From: Planktothrix sp. UBA8402
GTDB taxonomy: Bacteria > Cyanobacteriota > Cyanobacteriia > Cyanobacteriales > Microcoleaceae
DNA: 6,928 nt
Reading direction: 5' to 3'
Assembly: GCA_003456035.1 (NCBI GenBank)
Contig: DMPJ01000252.1
Span: 1-6,928, forward strand
Within the stretch, counting starts at the first letter, position 1. Every line of letters begins with the position of its first letter. A program made the translations under genes and the position numbers. Of this stretch, positions 6,096-6,928 are shown piece by piece. The notes beneath the pieces were generated by a model, which searched no databases, had not been told where the DNA came from, and saw only the letters and a list, made by a program, of their open reading frames with translations.

Positions 6096-6491
6096 ATGAA
6101 TAAAATAATATCACTTGAAGATGAAGTGATTGGCAAGAAAATAGTTAATGCAGCATATATTATTCATAAATCACTTGGGCCGGGTCTTCTTGAAAAGGTT
6201 TATGAAATATGTTTAGCTCATGAACTAACCAAAATTGGGTTAATGGTTAAAAGACAAGTTGAAATTCCTATTGTTTACGATGGAATTACCTTTGAAGAAG
6301 GATTACGATTAGATCTTTTAATAAATGATAGTGTAATAATTGAGTTAAAAGCAGTTGAGATTGTAAATCCCGTTTGGGAAGCACAAATAATAAGTCACTT
6401 AAAACTCACTGGTAAGCAACTTGGGTATTTAATCAACTTCAATGTTCCATTAATTAAAGGTGGAATAAAAAGGTTTATAAATACTTATTAG
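6096..6491 (+). CDS. GxxExxY protein (PD-(D/E)XK nuclease-fold family)
   Basis: The 131-residue product is a full-length GxxExxY protein. The eponymous motif is Gly30-x-x-Glu33-x-x-Tyr36 in LGPGLLEKVYEICLAHEL. A nuclease-like core follows: Asp73 in LRLDLLIND and Glu83-Leu-Lys85 in VIIELKAVE, the D...ExK pattern of PD-(D/E)XK enzymes. The C-terminal block QIISHLKLTGKQLGYLINF (97-115), then GGIKRFINT, is typical of the family. Its biochemical role is not established. No Shine-Dalgarno sequence precedes the ATG; only the repeat array and an A-run do. The gene is enclosed by inverted octamer arrays with almost nothing else inside, so it appears to be a one-gene unit. It is divergent from the NYN gene, with 162 bp between start codons. 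The stop codon lies in a 16-bp palindrome. Confidence 0.93.
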   Translation: MNKIISLEDEVIGKKIVNAAYIIHKSLGPGLLEKVYEICLAHELTKIGLMVKRQVEIPIVYDGITFEEGLRLDLLINDSVIIELKAVEIVNPVWEAQIISHLKLTGKQLGYLINFNVPLIKGGIKRFINTY

Positions 6492-6503
6492 TAATATTAC
6501 TAA
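6488..6503. repeat. Perfect 16-bp palindrome at the GxxExxY stop codon
   Basis: TTAGTAATATTACTAA reads identically on both strands and includes the TAG stop (6489-6491). With no loop it is more like a dimer-binding site or a chance AT-rich palindrome than a terminator. Confidence 0.45.
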
Positions 6504-6508
6504 ATAGA

Positions 6509-6532
6509 CCTTAGGGTCTTTGTGCCTTTGTG
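6509..6532 (-). repeat. Right 8-bp repeat array, inverted relative to the left one
   Basis: On the minus strand this reads CACAAAGG, CACAAAGA and CCCTAAGG, three period-8 units like those at 6068-6091 and 2399-2422. It starts 17 bp after the GxxExxY stop and ends 26 bp before the next gene. Confidence 0.8.
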
Positions 6533-6558
6533 GCAATTATTATCTAAATTTTCTAACA

Positions 6559-6928
6559 ATGATTAAACAATTAGTTTTTGCAATAGCACTTCTTATCACA
6601 CTTGGTGTTTTTACATACACCATATTAAGGATAATTAGTTTTTTCAAACTCACCAAAAAGGCTTTCCCTGTTCGTGATTTTGGGAAACGATTTGGTGTAA
6701 TGATGGAAGTTGCATTTGGACAAACCAAAATTTTCCGCAAACCAATTTTAGGATTCTTGCATGCTTTAGTTTTCTGGGGCTTTTGTGTAATCCTAATTGG
6801 TAGTATTGAAATGGTGATTGATGGACTTTTCGGATCTGAGAAAGTATTGAAGTTTCTAGGAGTATTCTACGATATAATTATGGCTTCAGGCGATATTTTT
6901 GCTTTGCTAATTGCCATAGCCATCGCAG
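6559..6928 (+). CDS. Membrane (Fe-S)-binding oxidoreductase, N-terminal part (3'-truncated)
   Basis: An open frame of 123 codons from an ATG at 6559 runs off the window without a stop. Three membrane segments are visible at about 4-27, 63-88 and 100-123, with a basic loop between the first two. The block GQTKIFRKPILGFLHALVFWGF (54-75), followed by IEMVIDGLFG (83-92), matches the N-terminal membrane domain (nitrate-reductase-gamma-like) of heterodisulfide-reductase-related (Fe-S)-binding proteins; His68 is a plausible heme or quinone-site residue. From memory the closest wording is in Bacteroidota proteins, which continue with ferredoxin-type and cysteine-rich domains. Those domains lie outside the window, so redox chemistry is inferred, not seen. 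No Shine-Dalgarno precedes the ATG, as is usual in Bacteroidota. It begins 26 bp after the repeat array. Not a gene I would expect beside hppD in a cyanobacterium. Confidence 0.8.
   Translation, partial: MIKQLVFAIALLITLGVFTYTILRIISFFKLTKKAFPVRDFGKRFGVMMEVAFGQTKIFRKPILGFLHALVFWGFCVILIGSIEMVIDGLFGSEKVLKFLGVFYDIIMASGDIFALLIAIAIA

Noticed and set aside
6540..6740. Minus-strand open frame of 66 codons near the right end
   Set aside because: It is the reverse shadow of the membrane Fe-S protein gene that starts at 6559 and stays open to the window end.

Overview
The left nine tenths of the window (about 1-6000) look like a chromosome segment from a filamentous or colonial cyanobacterium of fairly low GC. 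The evidence is two HIP1 octamers (GCGATCGC at 195-202 and 2047-2054), a YraN-family protein with a C-terminal extension of the kind I associate with cyanobacteria, a 4-hydroxyphenylpyruvate dioxygenase of the tocopherol pathway, a LabA-like NYN-LOTUS protein and a period-7 short tandem repeat. Genus assignment is not possible by eye. The right end (from about 6060) has a different character. It holds a GxxExxY nuclease-fold gene bracketed by inverted arrays of an 8-bp repeat, then the start of a membrane Fe-S oxidoreductase whose sequence reads like a Bacteroidota protein.

Layout. 1-388 (+): 3' part of a yraN/UPF0102 gene. 424-813 (-): small unrecognised protein, convergent with yraN. 814-1209: non-coding leader region with a hairpin and weak promoter candidates. 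1210-2355 (+): queA for queuosine tRNA modification. 2356-2540: convergent intergenic region with a strong 14-bp terminator stem and a solo 8-bp repeat array. 2541-3137 (-): CHAP-domain cell-wall hydrolase without a signal peptide. 3138-3366: spacer ending in heptanucleotide repeats. 3367-4464 (-): hppD-like dioxygenase. 4539-5933 (-): NYN nuclease plus LOTUS/OST-HTH protein with a good sigma70-type promoter. 6096-6491 (+): GxxExxY protein. 6559-6928 (+): N-terminal part of a membrane (Fe-S)-binding protein, running off the window.

The cyanobacterial genes are mostly individual housekeeping or accessory units and form no obvious pathway. The NYN and hppD-like genes are 74 bp apart on the same strand and could be read together, although hppD also has its own extended -10 candidate. 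Two neighbouring genes end inside intergenic repeats. The part most worth following is 6061-6558, a compact cassette (repeat array, GxxExxY gene, inverted repeat array) with a third, gene-less copy of the array after queA. It is also where the sequence appears to change phylogenetic affinity, so gene transfer, a mobile cassette and assembly chimerism all need to be separated.
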